Assembly: GCA_022495005.1 (NCBI GenBank) | Contig: JAGYXB010001352.1 | Location: forward strand, 558,001 to 622,000 | Reading direction: 5' to 3' | Source: Rhyacophila brunnea | Taxonomy: Eukaryota > Arthropoda > Insecta > Trichoptera > Rhyacophilidae | DNA: 64,000 bases | Shown: in pieces, positions 10,289-21,045 of the stretch | Position numbering within the stretch: the first letter of the stretch is position 1 | Layout of the letters: every line of letters begins with the position of its first letter | Position numbers and translations under genes: made by a program | The notes under the pieces: model-generated | What the model saw: the letters and a program-made list of their open reading frames with translations, nothing else | Database searches by the model: none | Told to the model about the DNA's origin: nothing

Positions 10289-11307
10289 TAAGGATTGCAA
10301 TACCGTTATTTCAAAATCGGTACATATCTCAATATTTTTTGAATACCGAAATACCGGTATTAAAAATCAGGTAATATCGAAATATTCGGTATTGAAAGTT
10401 GAAACAAAATATGTTAATCAACATAAAAGGTTTAACCCTGTATTTTTTTCGGCTTACGCGATTTCTTCATTGTCCTTCGATATCCTTGATAGACAGCAAT
10501 AACATTTGCAGATTGCGAAATACATTTGCAATATAGGTAGTTACTTCGTTAATTTGAAATTTATCCTAAAGTTTTGTCAATCGCTAGCCGGTTTTAGAAG
10601 TTGTCAGGCGTATTTTACAACGTTTTTCTTAGCTCGTATTCTTATTTGTCCGGTGGTTCTTTGTCCGGTACAAATCTTGCAATCGATTTTTAACTAACTT
10701 CCCGACTAGCTAGACATTTGAAACTTTTAGAATATATCAGAACACGATGCCAATGCATTTTTTAATACTTTTAGCCATCTTTAAGTAGAATTGAATTAAT
10801 TTTCAGTTAATTCTGTTTTGTATGAAAAGTTATTTCGACACCATTATTGGTTGCTAGTCTGGGGTCCTAGCAACTAAATTATTAATATATACGTGCGTTA
10901 CTATGGAAATCAATATGACATGTCAAGTACAAATGTTTTTGATCGTTTAAGCTAGTGAAGTCAAGTTTATATGGTTCAATAGAAAATTTAAAAACGTTGT
11001 ATATAAAAAGTTCTTTTTATCTTGTAATTATTTAGATGTTGGTATGTAAAGATCATTCGAAGAAGATAGTGCCAATCGATAGTGTAAACACCAGCATCTC
11101 TGCTATCAACATCTTGCCTTTATCTGTTTTTAAAGGTTTATATGGGTACCTATTTAGATATTTTTGCTATAAAATTTTAAAGAGATTTGTGTTTATTCGT
11201 AGATACTGTTTTTCATATATTTCAAGAATACGTGCATTGATACCGGTATTCAATATGAAATACCGAAATACCGGTATTGGTATTTCCATTCGGTATTGCA
11301 ATCCCTA
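10289..11307. mobile_element. Non-autonomous hAT-like element with GGATTGCAATACC ends
   Basis: Ends TAAGGATTGCAATACC and GGTATTGCAATCCCTA are inverted. Just inside both ends are repeated ATACCGGTATT blocks. The 8-bp flanks GCGACATT (10281-10288) and GCGTCATT (11308-11315) match at seven positions, as expected of a diverged hAT duplication. Inside lies repeat A (about 10560-11035), shared with 1-245 and 18300-18750. No transposase is readable. Confidence 0.8.
10560..11035 (+). repeat. Dispersed repeat A, copy 2
   Basis: Contains TTGTCCGGTGGTTCTTTGTC, then TTCCCGACTAGCTAGACATT and the AGTTCTTTTTATCTTGTAA end. The same order is found reversed at 18300-18750. It sits inside the hAT-like element. 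Confidence 0.8.
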
Positions 11308-11315
11308 GCGTCATT

Positions 11316-12113
11316 GGAATGACTTCGTTAAGCTGTCTAAACTGTCGAAAAAATCCAATCATCTATGAGACTGTCTTCTTCAATAGATAATATATCGAAA
11401 GAAAAGGGGAGAATCGGGAGACTAAAACTGCGATGCTTAACTGTGTTAGAAGAAGATTGGTGAAAGCGACCAAGACCCACATTAAATTGTATGTCCAATG
11501 ATTATAATTAATTAAGTTATCATAAAATCATGTACATGTAATCACAGATGTACTGTGCTATTACATCCTGACAGGTATTCTACTCGACTACGTTACTACG
11601 TATGTCATTATCTATTATAATCAATGTAGTTACCTATTATAAACTGCGTAGAATCATTACACCATCATTAATTTATCGTAATCAATAATTAATTATCTGG
11701 TTAGATCAATGATAACGGCACGATTAGATAAAGCATGCTAGAGAGAGATTTACTTGCCTGTCCATAAATAATGCGAAACTGGATTTGTCAGACGCCCACG
11801 TATTGTGAGCTGGTTAAAACGACAATACCATAGATTCGCCAGTAAACTCCGCAACGACTGAGCTAATTTATTAAATATAACCCTATAATAATAATGTCAA
11901 GCATTTTGACGATTTGTATCGAGCATTTTTTATATGCGAAAGGAAAATAAAATAACTTTAAAATTACGAAGTCTAAGAATACAATTTTTGGACAATTATG
12001 TTTCTGATTTAAAAGTGGCGTTGTTTTCCCTCTCCCTGTCTTCTTTATACATTATTGATCCTTATTGATTTTTTTTTTATTAAATAACAAAATTTAATTT
12101 CATTTTATTTTAT
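11316..12113. other. No gene seen
   Basis: Intermediate composition with no recognisable domain or repeat match. Confidence 0.45.
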
Positions 12114-12123
12114 AAATAACAAA

Positions 12124-12367
12124 CACCCACGGTGGCCGCGTGGCTTTAGCGTTGGACTATAACGTCGTAGGTCCCAGGTTCGAATCCTGGGTCTGGCAAG
12201 TACACAATATATTGTTTTTCAATTTGTGTCTGTCAGGGTATGGACCTAATAGGTTGAGCATGTGGCTGACATCCATTTCTCGTAAAAAAAACATAATCTG
12301 TTAATACAAATCTCTACTCTGTGGAGGCCCGTATGATCCTATTAGGATCGGACATGGTCGGAAGAAG
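12124..12367 (+). mobile_element. SINE-1 (tRNA-derived), complete copy
   Basis: A tRNA-like head (12124-12200) carries a perfect B box, GGTTCGAATCC, and an A-box-like TGGCCGCGTGG. A tRNA-unrelated body follows, with TTTTTCAATTTGTGTC, TGGACCTAATAGGTTGAGC and GATCCTATTAGGATCGGACA. The flanking direct repeats AAATAACAAA (12114-12123 and 12368-12377) support LINE-mediated retroposition. Other copies lie at 9105, 16082, 19652, 25853 and 32517. A polymerase III transcript is expected of such elements; activity is unproven. Confidence 0.9.
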
Positions 12368-12377
12368 AAATAACAAA

Positions 12378-12977
12378 ATAACTATCTTTTTTTCAATATA
12401 CCAATGTAGCAGCATGACTTCGAAAAAATAACCATAGATGGCGCAGCTCATTGACTGGACGCCGCAAGCGCTATGGCGCTATGTAGACTTAGGATTTAAC
12501 TCTATGTTAACTCCGTAATTTTTATTTCTCACAGTCTTACAGCCAGTCAGCTTAGTCTGATTAGCTCTGACCCTTTTGATCATACAGGTCCTCTATTTTG
12601 AAACTAAGTACCTTACACTATCTAGATAAGTTTCTAGTGATAAGTGTGGTTTCTAGTTGTCATATGTGATACCTACCTGAACTGAGCTACTAATTCTTTG
12701 GCTAGTTCATCTGGTTTTATGGACGAGCGAGTCATCTTATCTTGTTAATCTGTTTTCTTGTACCGATTGAAGTATTCTCTGTTATTGTTGATTAATCTCT
12801 GTGAACTCTGAATAAATACTAAAACCGGAAGTGTTTCTATGTTATATATAAATGAAAACCATCATATAAATTACATTTATTACATTATTCTATCTATGGA
12901 TTCGTACATTCTGTATTAATAATATAATAATAAGTACATTATTAAATTAGTTTTCTTTAACAACTCTGTGAGGTTAT
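12378..12977. other. No gene seen
   Basis: No coding frame or repeat match noted. Confidence 0.45.
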
Positions 12978-12981
12978 TTAA

Positions 12982-13443
12982 TTCGGCCCACGTGCTCGTC
13001 GTAGGTCAAAATTGAGTTTTTATTGTACTTTCAAACCATGATCCTGGACACTCCTTAAACGTTGTAGGTAATCTATTTATATAATTTTGAAGCCTTATTA
13101 TCCTTTATAGTTATTTTAAACATTTGATGACTGCATAAAGTATTTTTGTTAATAAAATAGTATTATTTTAATTAATAAACGTAAAAAATCTTAACACCAC
13201 TGCACAGTTATGTACCGAAATATGACGATATTCTAAAACATTAGAGCGAGAGGTTTAAAAGAATACTATTTTATGTAACAAAAATACTTTATGCAGTCAT
13301 CAAATGTTTAAAATAAACATAACGGATAATAAGGCTTTAAAATTATATAAATAGATTATCTACAACGTTTAAGGAGTGTCCAGGATCATGGTTTGAAAAT
13401 ACAATAAAAACTCAATTTTGACCTTCGACGAGCATGTCCCCCC
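12982..13443. mobile_element. TTAA-flanked foldback MITE, 462 bp (family F)
   Basis: TTAA occurs at 12978-12981 and 13444-13447. The arms of about 190 bp are inverted (GTAGGTCAAAATTGAGTTTT at left and its complement at right, with CTTAAACGTTGTAGGTAATC and GATGACTGCATAAAGTATTT). The family also occurs at 21639-22475. TTAA targets are known for piggyBac-like elements, but the terminal CGGCCCAC is not the usual CCCT-type terminus, so the class is uncertain. Confidence 0.8.
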
Positions 13444-13447
13444 TTAA

Positions 13448-13984
13448 TCCTTATATCAAGCTCAAAATTTCTACAACATTTACCTGATACAATAATTGAA
13501 CTTATAATTTTGCAGGCAAATACTCATAGATATTATCTATAATGTAGTTATGTATTTAATATTTTTCATTCAGACCAACACAATATAAACTTGTTTAAGT
13601 TTCAATCAGTGTAGATTATTTATTATTTTATGACATAAATAAAGCAGCTTTGACTAGTCAGATACCACTATAGATTAGTATCTATTTGTAAGTTCCGCAA
13701 AAAGCTCTGTAAACCGTATTCCACGCCTGCGAAAGTGGTCAGCAACGAACTGCACGCGGACAGATATATCTAATATATTATTATCAAAGTCAATTGTTAT
13801 AATGTATTTATTTCTAATATCTTCTATACATATCAGCTGCATAATAATATTATGTAGGCACATATTAGTGCATCTTTACAAGTAGGTATACTAGCATTTC
13901 TCCCCGTGTACACCTAATGGGTAGTATAAGAATTTTTTTCTATAAACATTTGAATAACGTTTGCAACGACATGATAGGTTTTTT
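13448..13984. other. No gene seen
   Basis: AT-rich spacer. A 62-codon minus-strand frame at 13675-13863 is not recognisable. Confidence 0.45.
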
Positions 13985-14400
13985 CTTCTTCTTATTATTA
14001 TGTCATTCGCCTAGTGGAGGTCAGCCACCATCAGGGTGACCTTAGCTTTGTCATCTGATACCCGGAACAATTCAGTGGAACTGCAGTCGTACGAATCCCG
14101 GAGGTTCTTAAGACACGAAACGATGACAAGTTGGGGAATGCTCTACTTTAATTTGTTCTCTCATAATGTGACCGAGGTACTCTTAGCGCTCGAAATGGAA
14201 AAGTTTACGAACCGGAGCGCTCGACAATTTTCTTATATATTATATTAACATAGTTATCAAATTTTAAGTGTAGTGTATTCGATTTTTTGTTATATGGCTT
14301 ATCTAGCTCTATAATTTTATCGATGTTACGAACCGGAACGGCGCTCCGGTGCGCTCCGATCCATTAAAAGCCCTGGGTACTCTTTAGTTTTCTGGTTTTG
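13985..14400 (-). pseudogene. LINE reverse transcriptase C-terminal fragment, split by a hAT MITE
   Basis: Matches the minus-strand fragment at 31835-32090: the TTCTTCTTATT end, GGAGGTCAGCCACCATCAGG, the CCGGAACAATTCAGTGGA stretch and TTGGGGAATGCTCTACTT. It lacks about 40 bp present in the other copy. The 14184-14375 MITE interrupts it, and the LINE resumes at 14384 with TTCTGGTTTTGATACTAAGC. It encodes nothing intact. Confidence 0.8.
14184..14375. mobile_element. hAT-like MITE, 192 bp (family E)
   Basis: Starts TAGCGCTCGAAATGG and ends CCATTAAAAGCCCTG, inverted. The exact 8-bp repeat GGTACTCT flanks it (14176-14183, 14376-14383). ACGAACCGGAGCGCTCG near the left end is mirrored by CGGCGCTCCGGTGCGCTCC near the right. 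Its insertion in a LINE fragment fixes both borders. Confidence 0.9.
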
Positions 14401-16081
14401 ATACTAAGCAGAAATCATAGTAATTGTAATAATGCAATCTGATGTGTAGTTATATATTATAAATAGTACGTTCTGGTTCAAATTATCTCAGTACCTATTA
14501 CATTTCACGGTGAGCATAGATGGCCGTATATCATTGAGATAAAAAAATGATGCGTTGTTGGTATAGTATTTCACGAGCACCATCCTACTTGCTAATATAA
14601 TTTTTAAATCATTCATAATTCTACTATCATCCTTTCATGACTCCAATATCTAAGAAATGTATTGTATGGATAAATTACTAACAAGATATATACCACAAAA
14701 TTTAATTTAAATGCAATCTTTGCTTCAATAGACAATATTGCGATTCCACGGTTTCAGATACATTTAAAAATACACCTGACAACTTCCAAAACTCGCGTGT
14801 AAAACATTTTACACAAAATTAAGTAAGTATGTACTCACTTACTACCTACCTACCTATACCTAATTCAAATATAATTCGCAAATCTGCACGTGCCATCGCT
14901 GTTCACTAAGGACGTGACGTCCAAGGACAACGGAAGTAAACTAGACATCGCGAACTCTCGACAAAAATTATAGTCATATAAAATTTTTTATAGTACCTAA
15001 TTATCCAACCAGTGAGTTGAATTTTTTAATGGAAATTTTCCGTTATTACTAAGCTTAGGCACAGTTGTTTCTATATATACCCAATGATTCTCCTCAATTT
15101 GCCGCCCTTTGTGTAACTGCCGCCCCCAAGCGACGCTCAATCTGCCTACCCCCCTCGGGACGTCACTGCCTCCACTCAGCTAATTTATATATTCCTGAGA
15201 GATAGCGGTATTTAAATATGAGTATAATGATAATTTTCTGTATGTTGAAAATAATCACTTGGTAAGAAAAGGTTTCCTATTTCTGTCGTATAAATCCACA
15301 ACTACAATGGCATTTTAACAATGATAAACGTGTCCCACTAACGCCGCTGAACAATAATTTGTTAAGATACCACTATTCCTTATATATTATTATACATACA
15401 CACTATAAGGGTATAATAACATGGTTTTAATATACAGGATGTCTGGTACTTTAATCAAAATTAATAAATAATATATCTAAGAAGATAACATGTGTATTCA
15501 AAATTAGTATTTGTGACGTTTTAATATTTTAATATAATGATAAATTTGTAATAACTACTGTACTTAAATATATTTTTATCTATCTCTGTTTTTCACAATT
15601 CTCATGATGCATCAGGGCTCGTTTTAGTGCTAATAAAATTAGACTAGCAAGTCGCGCTAGCCACTAAACTACTTCAATCGCTGAGTCGAGTTTAGACGAG
15701 TTGTCAAGTAACGTTGTATTAGTAGAACCATACCAAATACATAATTAAAAAATACCCTTGCTCGTATTTTTATTTGTCACTAAATACATACGGGGATACG
15801 TTGCTCGCATTTCTCCTAAAGTTCATTCGTATTTGCCTTGTTTACATGTGTCAGTATTGATACAAGAAGCTAGTACTGATGATTAGTACTAAGCTCGTGT
15901 AAATAAGTCATTAGAAGTAGATTTTTTATTGAAACCCGAAGACGAGTGAAGAGTCAACTAGTAACGATCGCAAATAATAATTAATATTATCGCCAGCCAG
16001 GTAACTATGTATGCACTTATCGATATGAATATTAAGATAAAGGTTTTACGTCAACATTATTGATCACATTACATTACATAA
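14401..16081. other. Mostly featureless AT-rich DNA
   Basis: No coding frame. One hAT-like terminus lies inside (15101-15178, listed separately). Confidence 0.45.
15101..15178 (-). mobile_element. hAT-like terminus (family B)
   Basis: Ends CCCCTCGGGACGTCACTG, the complement of the 61876 terminus, preceded by GCCGCCCTTTGTGTAACTGC. Only this end is recognisable. Confidence 0.6.
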
Positions 16082-16272
16082 CCTAAGAGGATTATAATAT
16101 CGACATCTACGGAGTGGAGTTGTATTAAAAGATTTTTATTTTTACGAGTAATGGGTGTTCTTTCTGAACATTAGGTCCAAACACACTGCAAGTGAATTTG
16201 CTAGATCCGGGATTTGGACCTGGGACCTACGACATCATAAATCGACACGTCATTGCTCGGTCATTGTTGGGA
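16082..16272 (-). mobile_element. SINE-1, degenerate copy
   Basis: On the minus strand a tRNA-like region (ACCTGGGAC... and a decayed B box) is followed by the SINE-1 body. TTTTTACGAGTAATGG and GGAGTGGAGTTGTATTAAAA on the plus strand match 25862-25935. It is more diverged than the other copies. Confidence 0.65.
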
Positions 16273-18299
16273 GTGGGTTAATACCATATGGTATTAAGTA
16301 ATGGGCAGTAGGTATTTTAGAAACTGTGATACGTATACTTCTGCTAATACGCAACAGATTTTAACCTTTTTTTTTACATTTCAATGTTTCTAGGAGTGCT
16401 TCTAGCCATTTTATAATTATAGTATCAAATTCATACCACCACACATTTCCATACGTGCAGAAAAAAATTATTTAAAAAAAATCAATTGGAAACATAGTAA
16501 TTTAAAAAAAACGTCCTTAAATGTATCGAAATTTATTGATAACAGTGTATTTTACTTATAAAAAAACCTTTTACCATGCTTAGAAATGCGATAATAAAAT
16601 ATAGTATAAATATAATATCGACATTTTGTATTTTTAGAGTTATACACCGTTTATACGTGCATGCATTCACTGCTGGCAGTATGTATTATAGCCGCCATAA
16701 CAAGAAAACGTCGCTGTTGGATTGGTTTGTCGAATAGACCAAATGTCAAATGTTCAGGAGACGAAAAACAAATTTCATTATCCTATATTTAATTACATGG
16801 AGGTATTTAAATTGTTGTTTTTACAGCATATGAATGCTGTATTCATTACAAAGCAATTTAAAGAAAATGATGGTTCTGGTCCATTTAGATACAAAAAATC
16901 ATTCTGCATTAAAAAGTAGATTTCGACAACAATGGATATTCGACAGACCAAGCTTATAGCGACGAAAATGCACGTGTAAACACGTATTATCATGCAAGTT
17001 GCAAGATTACATGCATGGATAAAAAAAATCAGAAGTATCTGAATTTTCACGCGACGGTTGGAACTTGTTGGATATGCGCTTGCGCATCAATACGATAGTG
17101 GCGAACCTGCCGAAAACATACGAACTTCACTGCGCAAAACATTTTCAACGTTTACCAATTGTCACAACCTACAAATAGCACCATACAATGACAACATCGC
17201 GTCTCGCTTACGCTTGAAGAATAAGATTAGGGATACATTTAGCACTTTTACGTAGAAACAGTTATTATTGCGATAATTTAAAATACACACTATTGGTGTC
17301 AGTAAATAAATGCACTATTACGTTGAAATATTTTAACAAAATTGATAAAATAAGTACAAAATTATTAATCAAATTAATTAAATAAACTCAGTGTTGTATA
17401 ACTTGAAAAATAATAATTGAGGGTAACATGAAAATGGAATGGAAATGTTTTTTTCCAAATATCAAAAATGTAATACTAAAATATTTTGTTAAATAAATAA
17501 TAACGATTTTGTCTGTGTATGTGTGGGTTTTTTAAAAAAAATGTTTTTCATATGGATTGACAAGAGCCAATCACCTTGTACGTCATAATAATATATGGAA
17601 TAAGACAGTATTATCGTATCGTTGCTAAGCCATCTATTATGCATGCTCTAGAAATATGGTGATATTACATTTACATACATCCGACTGTTAAGTTTTTGAA
17701 ATATATATTACAATACCTATCTAAGTTATATGAAAATAGCAGCTTCGTTAGTATAATAAATATTATGTTACTTTATGATAGAAATATTCATTTCCGGGTT
17801 GACTATGTTGGACATGATCATACAATATCTTAGTGTTATAATATGTTTGTGAGTAAAATAGTTGACAATTATTTTACTTCGGACGTGTTGATGACGAATA
17901 CTTGAATTTTCTTTTATTACAGAAACTAATTTAAATTATATAGAGTAGGCATATAAAGAAAGACAAAGCTCTAGGAAAAATGATGTTTAGGCTTAGTGGA
18001 AAGATATTGTACATATGTCCAGTTTAGTATGTTTTGAGAAAATCGAAGTTTACAATTTGAGATGCGTGAGAAATGGACATATTGTGTATTTGAATGATAC
18101 GGTATCTTCTCAAATATCCTATTTGGACGTATAATATTTTTACAGTATACAGATATGATGCAGACGAACATTTTGTGTATGTTAACTAAACTTCGACAAA
18201 AACTGGACATACAATGGTGCCAATAAAATATATTTTATCAAATTTATTAATTATATTCAGAGAATTAAAAAGAAAACTGAATACAGTGTCAATTAAACT
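16273..18299. other. No gene seen
   Basis: AT-rich. Small frames (65-85 codons near 16722-17255 and 79 codons at 17971-18210) lack recognisable domains. A TCGAAGTTTA string repeats inside 18040-18200. Confidence 0.4.
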
Positions 18300-18750
18300 A
18301 ACAAATAATTACAAGATAAAAAGAACGTCTTATATAGAACGTTTTTAAATTTTCTGTTGAATTATATAAACTTGACTTGACTAGCTTAAACGATCAAAAA
18401 AAAAATGTATTTGATAGAAATAATACTGAAATGTCATTTTGACACTCATATTGATTTCCATAGTAACGCACGTATATAATAATTTCCTAGCAACCAATAA
18501 TAGTGGATTGGATTACGGATTTCTTCCGAAATAACTTTTCATACAAAACAGAATTAACTGAAAATGGATTTAATTCTATTTAAAGATGGCTAAAAGTATT
18601 AAAAAATGCATTGGCATCGTGTTTTATATATTCTAAACGTTTCAAATGTCTATCTAGTCGGGAAGTTAATTAAAAATCGATTGCAAGATTTGTACCGGAC
18701 AAACAACCACCGGACAAATAAGAATATGACCTTATAAAAACGTTGTAATA
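18300..18750 (-). repeat. Dispersed repeat A, copy 3
   Basis: Reverse complement of 10600-11035. ACAAGATAAAAAGAACG marks the common end. CTATCTAGTCGGGAAGTTAA and TTTGTACCGGACAAAC follow in order. Confidence 0.8.
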
Positions 18751-19127
18751 AGGCGGAGAATAGAAAAATAATCGATGTAAATGAGGGCCGCTAATATGAT
18801 GAAATGACAGTGGCCGGGATTGTCGCTCGGTGAGTTTAAAACTCCTGTTCAAAAGCACAGTGAAATCTAAAAAAAATACTAGTGACCACAGGGTTATGTA
18901 CACGCAAGGGTGAAGGTGTTATGTCCGAAGGAAAAATACGAATTATATAGGCGAATGGAATAATACTACTTCGTCTTAGTTAGGACCTCATGACTGGGGA
19001 CCATGATCTTGGTCCGGTTGATTTGGCTGTTGCACAGCCTTCTCGACGGCTTGACCCCACTCCTCTCGCTATTTTATGACACATAAAGCTCGTGTCAGTG
19101 GAAGACCAGTGGCACTCATATATTGAT
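18751..19127. other. No gene seen
   Basis: Moderately GC-rich patch at 19000-19110 without a domain I recognise. Confidence 0.4.
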
Positions 19128-19290
19128 GCAACCATCTAGATTCTAGGAACTTGAAAATATCTCCTATATAACCCACTAGAAAAAATCATATTTGAAAAAA
19201 ATACGAAGCTCGACGGGATTTGAACCCGTATAACCACTGGTATTGCGCCAACTGTTGCATTAACCAATCTCAACAACCAACAGGCAACGA
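19128..19290 (-). mobile_element. tRNA-bearing element, inverted half copy
   Basis: The plus strand shows the family trailer (AACTTGAAAATATCTCC, CCCACTAGAAAAAATC) and then the complement of a tRNA-like body whose T arm reads GGTTCAAATCC on the minus strand. The body is cut at its 5' end near 19275. Together with the plus copy at 19295-19640 it makes a large inverted pair. Confidence 0.75.
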
Positions 19291-19294
19291 TCAA

Positions 19295-19640
19295 CATTAT
19301 CAAAATCTTGTGAATTATTCTTTGAATATAAGAAATAGTTTATTAAAAATTGTTAGCAAGTTCAAGTAGACGTTATAATAATATAATTGGCGAGAATCGG
19401 GCGTCGGTTAGTAATTAAGGTAATTAATATTCCTTGATTTAATACACAAAAACCGATAGTCAATAATAACGCAATTCGATAAGCATTTCATGTATGATCT
19501 ACTAGTTTAAATTGTCGCAATTAGACAGGACGCTCGTGACACAATTGGTTAATGCAACAGTTGGTGCGATACCAGTCGTTATACGGGTTCAAATCCCATC
19601 GAGCTTCGTATTTTTTTCTAATAGGTATTTATGTTCTATA
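19295..19640 (+). mobile_element. tRNA-bearing element, long copy with type-B cloverleaf
   Basis: A leader of about 230 bp (AATCTTGTGAATTATTC, GCGTCGGTTAGTAATTAAGG-like block, ATAAGCATTTCATGTATGAT) leads into a tRNA-like body at 19529-19608, then CGTATTTTTTTCTA. The body's acceptor arms are GACGCTC and GAGCTTC (six of seven pairs), with a B box GGTTCAAATCC. The leader is shared with copies at 24098 and 59130, whose bodies differ. Confidence 0.75.
19529..19608 (+). ncRNA. tRNA-like body (type B) inside repeat
   Basis: Acceptor, A box (TGACACAATTGG), an imperfect anticodon arm (TTGG/CCAG, loop TGCGATA) and a T arm (ACGGG/CCCAT) are all visible. The loop lacks the invariant T33, so it is not a working tRNA. 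It probably serves, or served, as a polymerase III promoter. Confidence 0.6.
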
Positions 19641-19651
19641 TATGGAATATT

Positions 19652-19872
19652 TCCAACCATGTCCGATTCTAATAGGATCATATGGGCCTCCACAGAGTAG
19701 AGGTTTGTATTAACAGATTTGGTTTTTTACGAGAAATGGATGTCAGCCACTTGCTCAACCTATTAGGTCCATACCCTGACTCACACACAAATTGAAAAAC
19801 AATATGTATACTTGCCAGACCCAGGATTCGAACCTGAGACCCACGGCGTGATAGTCCAACGCTTAAGCCGAA
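19652..19872 (-). mobile_element. SINE-1, 5'-truncated by a few bases
   Basis: On the plus strand this is GTCCGATTCTAATAGGATCA through CCAGACCCAGGATTCGAACC to AACGCTTAAGCCG. The outermost tRNA part (complement of GGTGGCCGCG) is missing where it abuts AATATTACATTC. Confidence 0.85.
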
Positions 19873-19983
19873 TATTACATTCTGAAAATCTTGTGAATTA
19901 TTCGTTGAATATAAGAAATAGTTTGTTAATAATATTCCTATTAAAAATAAATATTCTTAAATTATTCAACTCAAATAAATTAG
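19873..19983 (+). repeat. Leader fragment of the tRNA-bearing element
   Basis: AATATTACATTCTGAAAATC and TTGTGAATTATTCGTTG match 19297-19345. Only the beginning of the leader is present. Confidence 0.6.
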
Positions 19984-20270
19984 TTGGCTTATTTAAATGA
20001 GCGGTCGAATATCATTGCCCCCCGGAAGCGGATTATGGCTGGTGAAAGGGGTCGCGGACGCACACGCGCGGCAGAGTATTCAGAGAGGGGGGAGGGGTCA
20101 ACCTATATCTCCCGCCAAAATGTAGATCAGTGGGTGAACTCCCCTCCCACCGGCGACCAGCGGAGCCTTTCGGATCTCTTTGTCCGAGGTTCGATGACTG
20201 CTGACGTTCTTTCGCCTTCTCAGCGTTGGTCGTACGGTTTGTAACTTGACGAATATTAATGTAATACAAT
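19984..20270. other. GC- and CpG-rich island of unknown nature
   Basis: A sharp rise in GC (GGTCGCGGACGCACACGCGC) within AT-rich DNA. Both strands are open for 70-86 codons, including 19984-20244 plus. The translations have no domain I recognise. Open frames on both strands are expected from composition, so this may be a promoter-like island, an exon or a GC-rich repeat. Confidence 0.35.
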
Positions 20271-20394
20271 TCATTTCAATAAATAATGAAAATAGGGAGT
20301 GCAATAGCTACGCGCGACAAAATTATACGATATGTTCCGGTTGCGTGAGAGCGAGATAAGATTTACAATGTTTTATGAAATCTTACGATCTATG

Positions 20395-20535
20395 GTTCAT
20401 CATCATCAGCCTAAATCTATCCACTGCTGGATGAAGGTCTCGGTCCTGTGCGTTGCGTTGACACGTACTACCGCATAATTTTATCATTTCCATACCATGC
20501 GGACGCTTTGTGCCTCTTGGATACCACTTGATGAC
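20395..20535 (-). mobile_element. RTE LINE 3' end
   Basis: CATCATCATCAGCCTAAATC, then TATCCACTGCTGGATGAAGG and GTGCCTCTTGGATACCACTTG. These are the reverse complement of the 3' part of the 3230-4235 element. Only the last 140 bp remain. Confidence 0.8.
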
Positions 20536-20539
20536 TAAA

Positions 20540-20830
20540 TTTGATATATGGTTATGGACGTTAAACTAAGAGATATCACGGAGACTCGAGGCTTTCGAGA
20601 TTTGGCTGTATCAAACACCTTCCTCAAAATTCTTTTGACTGACCGGGTAACAGAACATGTCTAATGGGAAAGGATCAAGAAGTTCTGTGTAGTATCAAAA
20701 CAAGGAAATTACAGTACCTCGGCCTCATTATAAGAGGACAAAAGTACAGCATTCCCCATCTTGTCATCTAAGAAAAGATCAACGGTAAACAACTTAGCTG
20801 AGGACAACGCCGCATTTCGTAGCATATTAT
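20540..20830 (+). pseudogene. LINE reverse transcriptase C-terminal fragment, plus copy
   Basis: Reverse-complement match to 31970-32235: GTTATGGACGTTAAACTAAG, GACTGACCGGGTAACAGAAC and TGTAGTATCAAAACAAGGAA. It codes for the family's GHI(M/I)RG region in a disrupted frame. It abuts the RTE fragment on its left, probably by insertion or recombination. Confidence 0.8.
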
Positions 20831-20859
20831 TCTCCATTTTTGACACTACAATAGGCCAT

Positions 20860-21045
20860 GAGACCTGACAACAGTAGTGTAATGAAACAGTATTATATTT
20901 AGTAATATAAGAGAAACAATTACAATCATCTACATTTTGAGAAAACCACATGAATATATTATGACCTCACCGAGATCAAACTTGGGGTCTCCGGATAAAA
21001 TACCAGCGCCTTGTATTTTCACTGCACTACTACTGCAGCTCTACC
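20860..21045 (-). mobile_element. SINE-3 (tRNA-derived), copy 1
   Basis: The minus strand has a tRNA-like head (20964-21045, with AAGGCGCTGGTATTTTATCC and a decayed B box), then ATTCATGTGGTTTTCTCAAA and GATGATTGTAATTGTTTCTC. The arrangement and tail are shared with 24674-24840 and, more distantly, 58130-58262. Confidence 0.55.

Noticed and set aside
12124..12200. Possible functional tRNA gene
   Set aside because: The sequence is the head of a repeat with six copies, a long non-tRNA body and flanking target duplications, so it is a SINE.
19984..20269. Candidate small protein gene in GC-rich island
   Set aside because: Both strands are open over the same stretch, as expected from base composition. 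No domain is visible.
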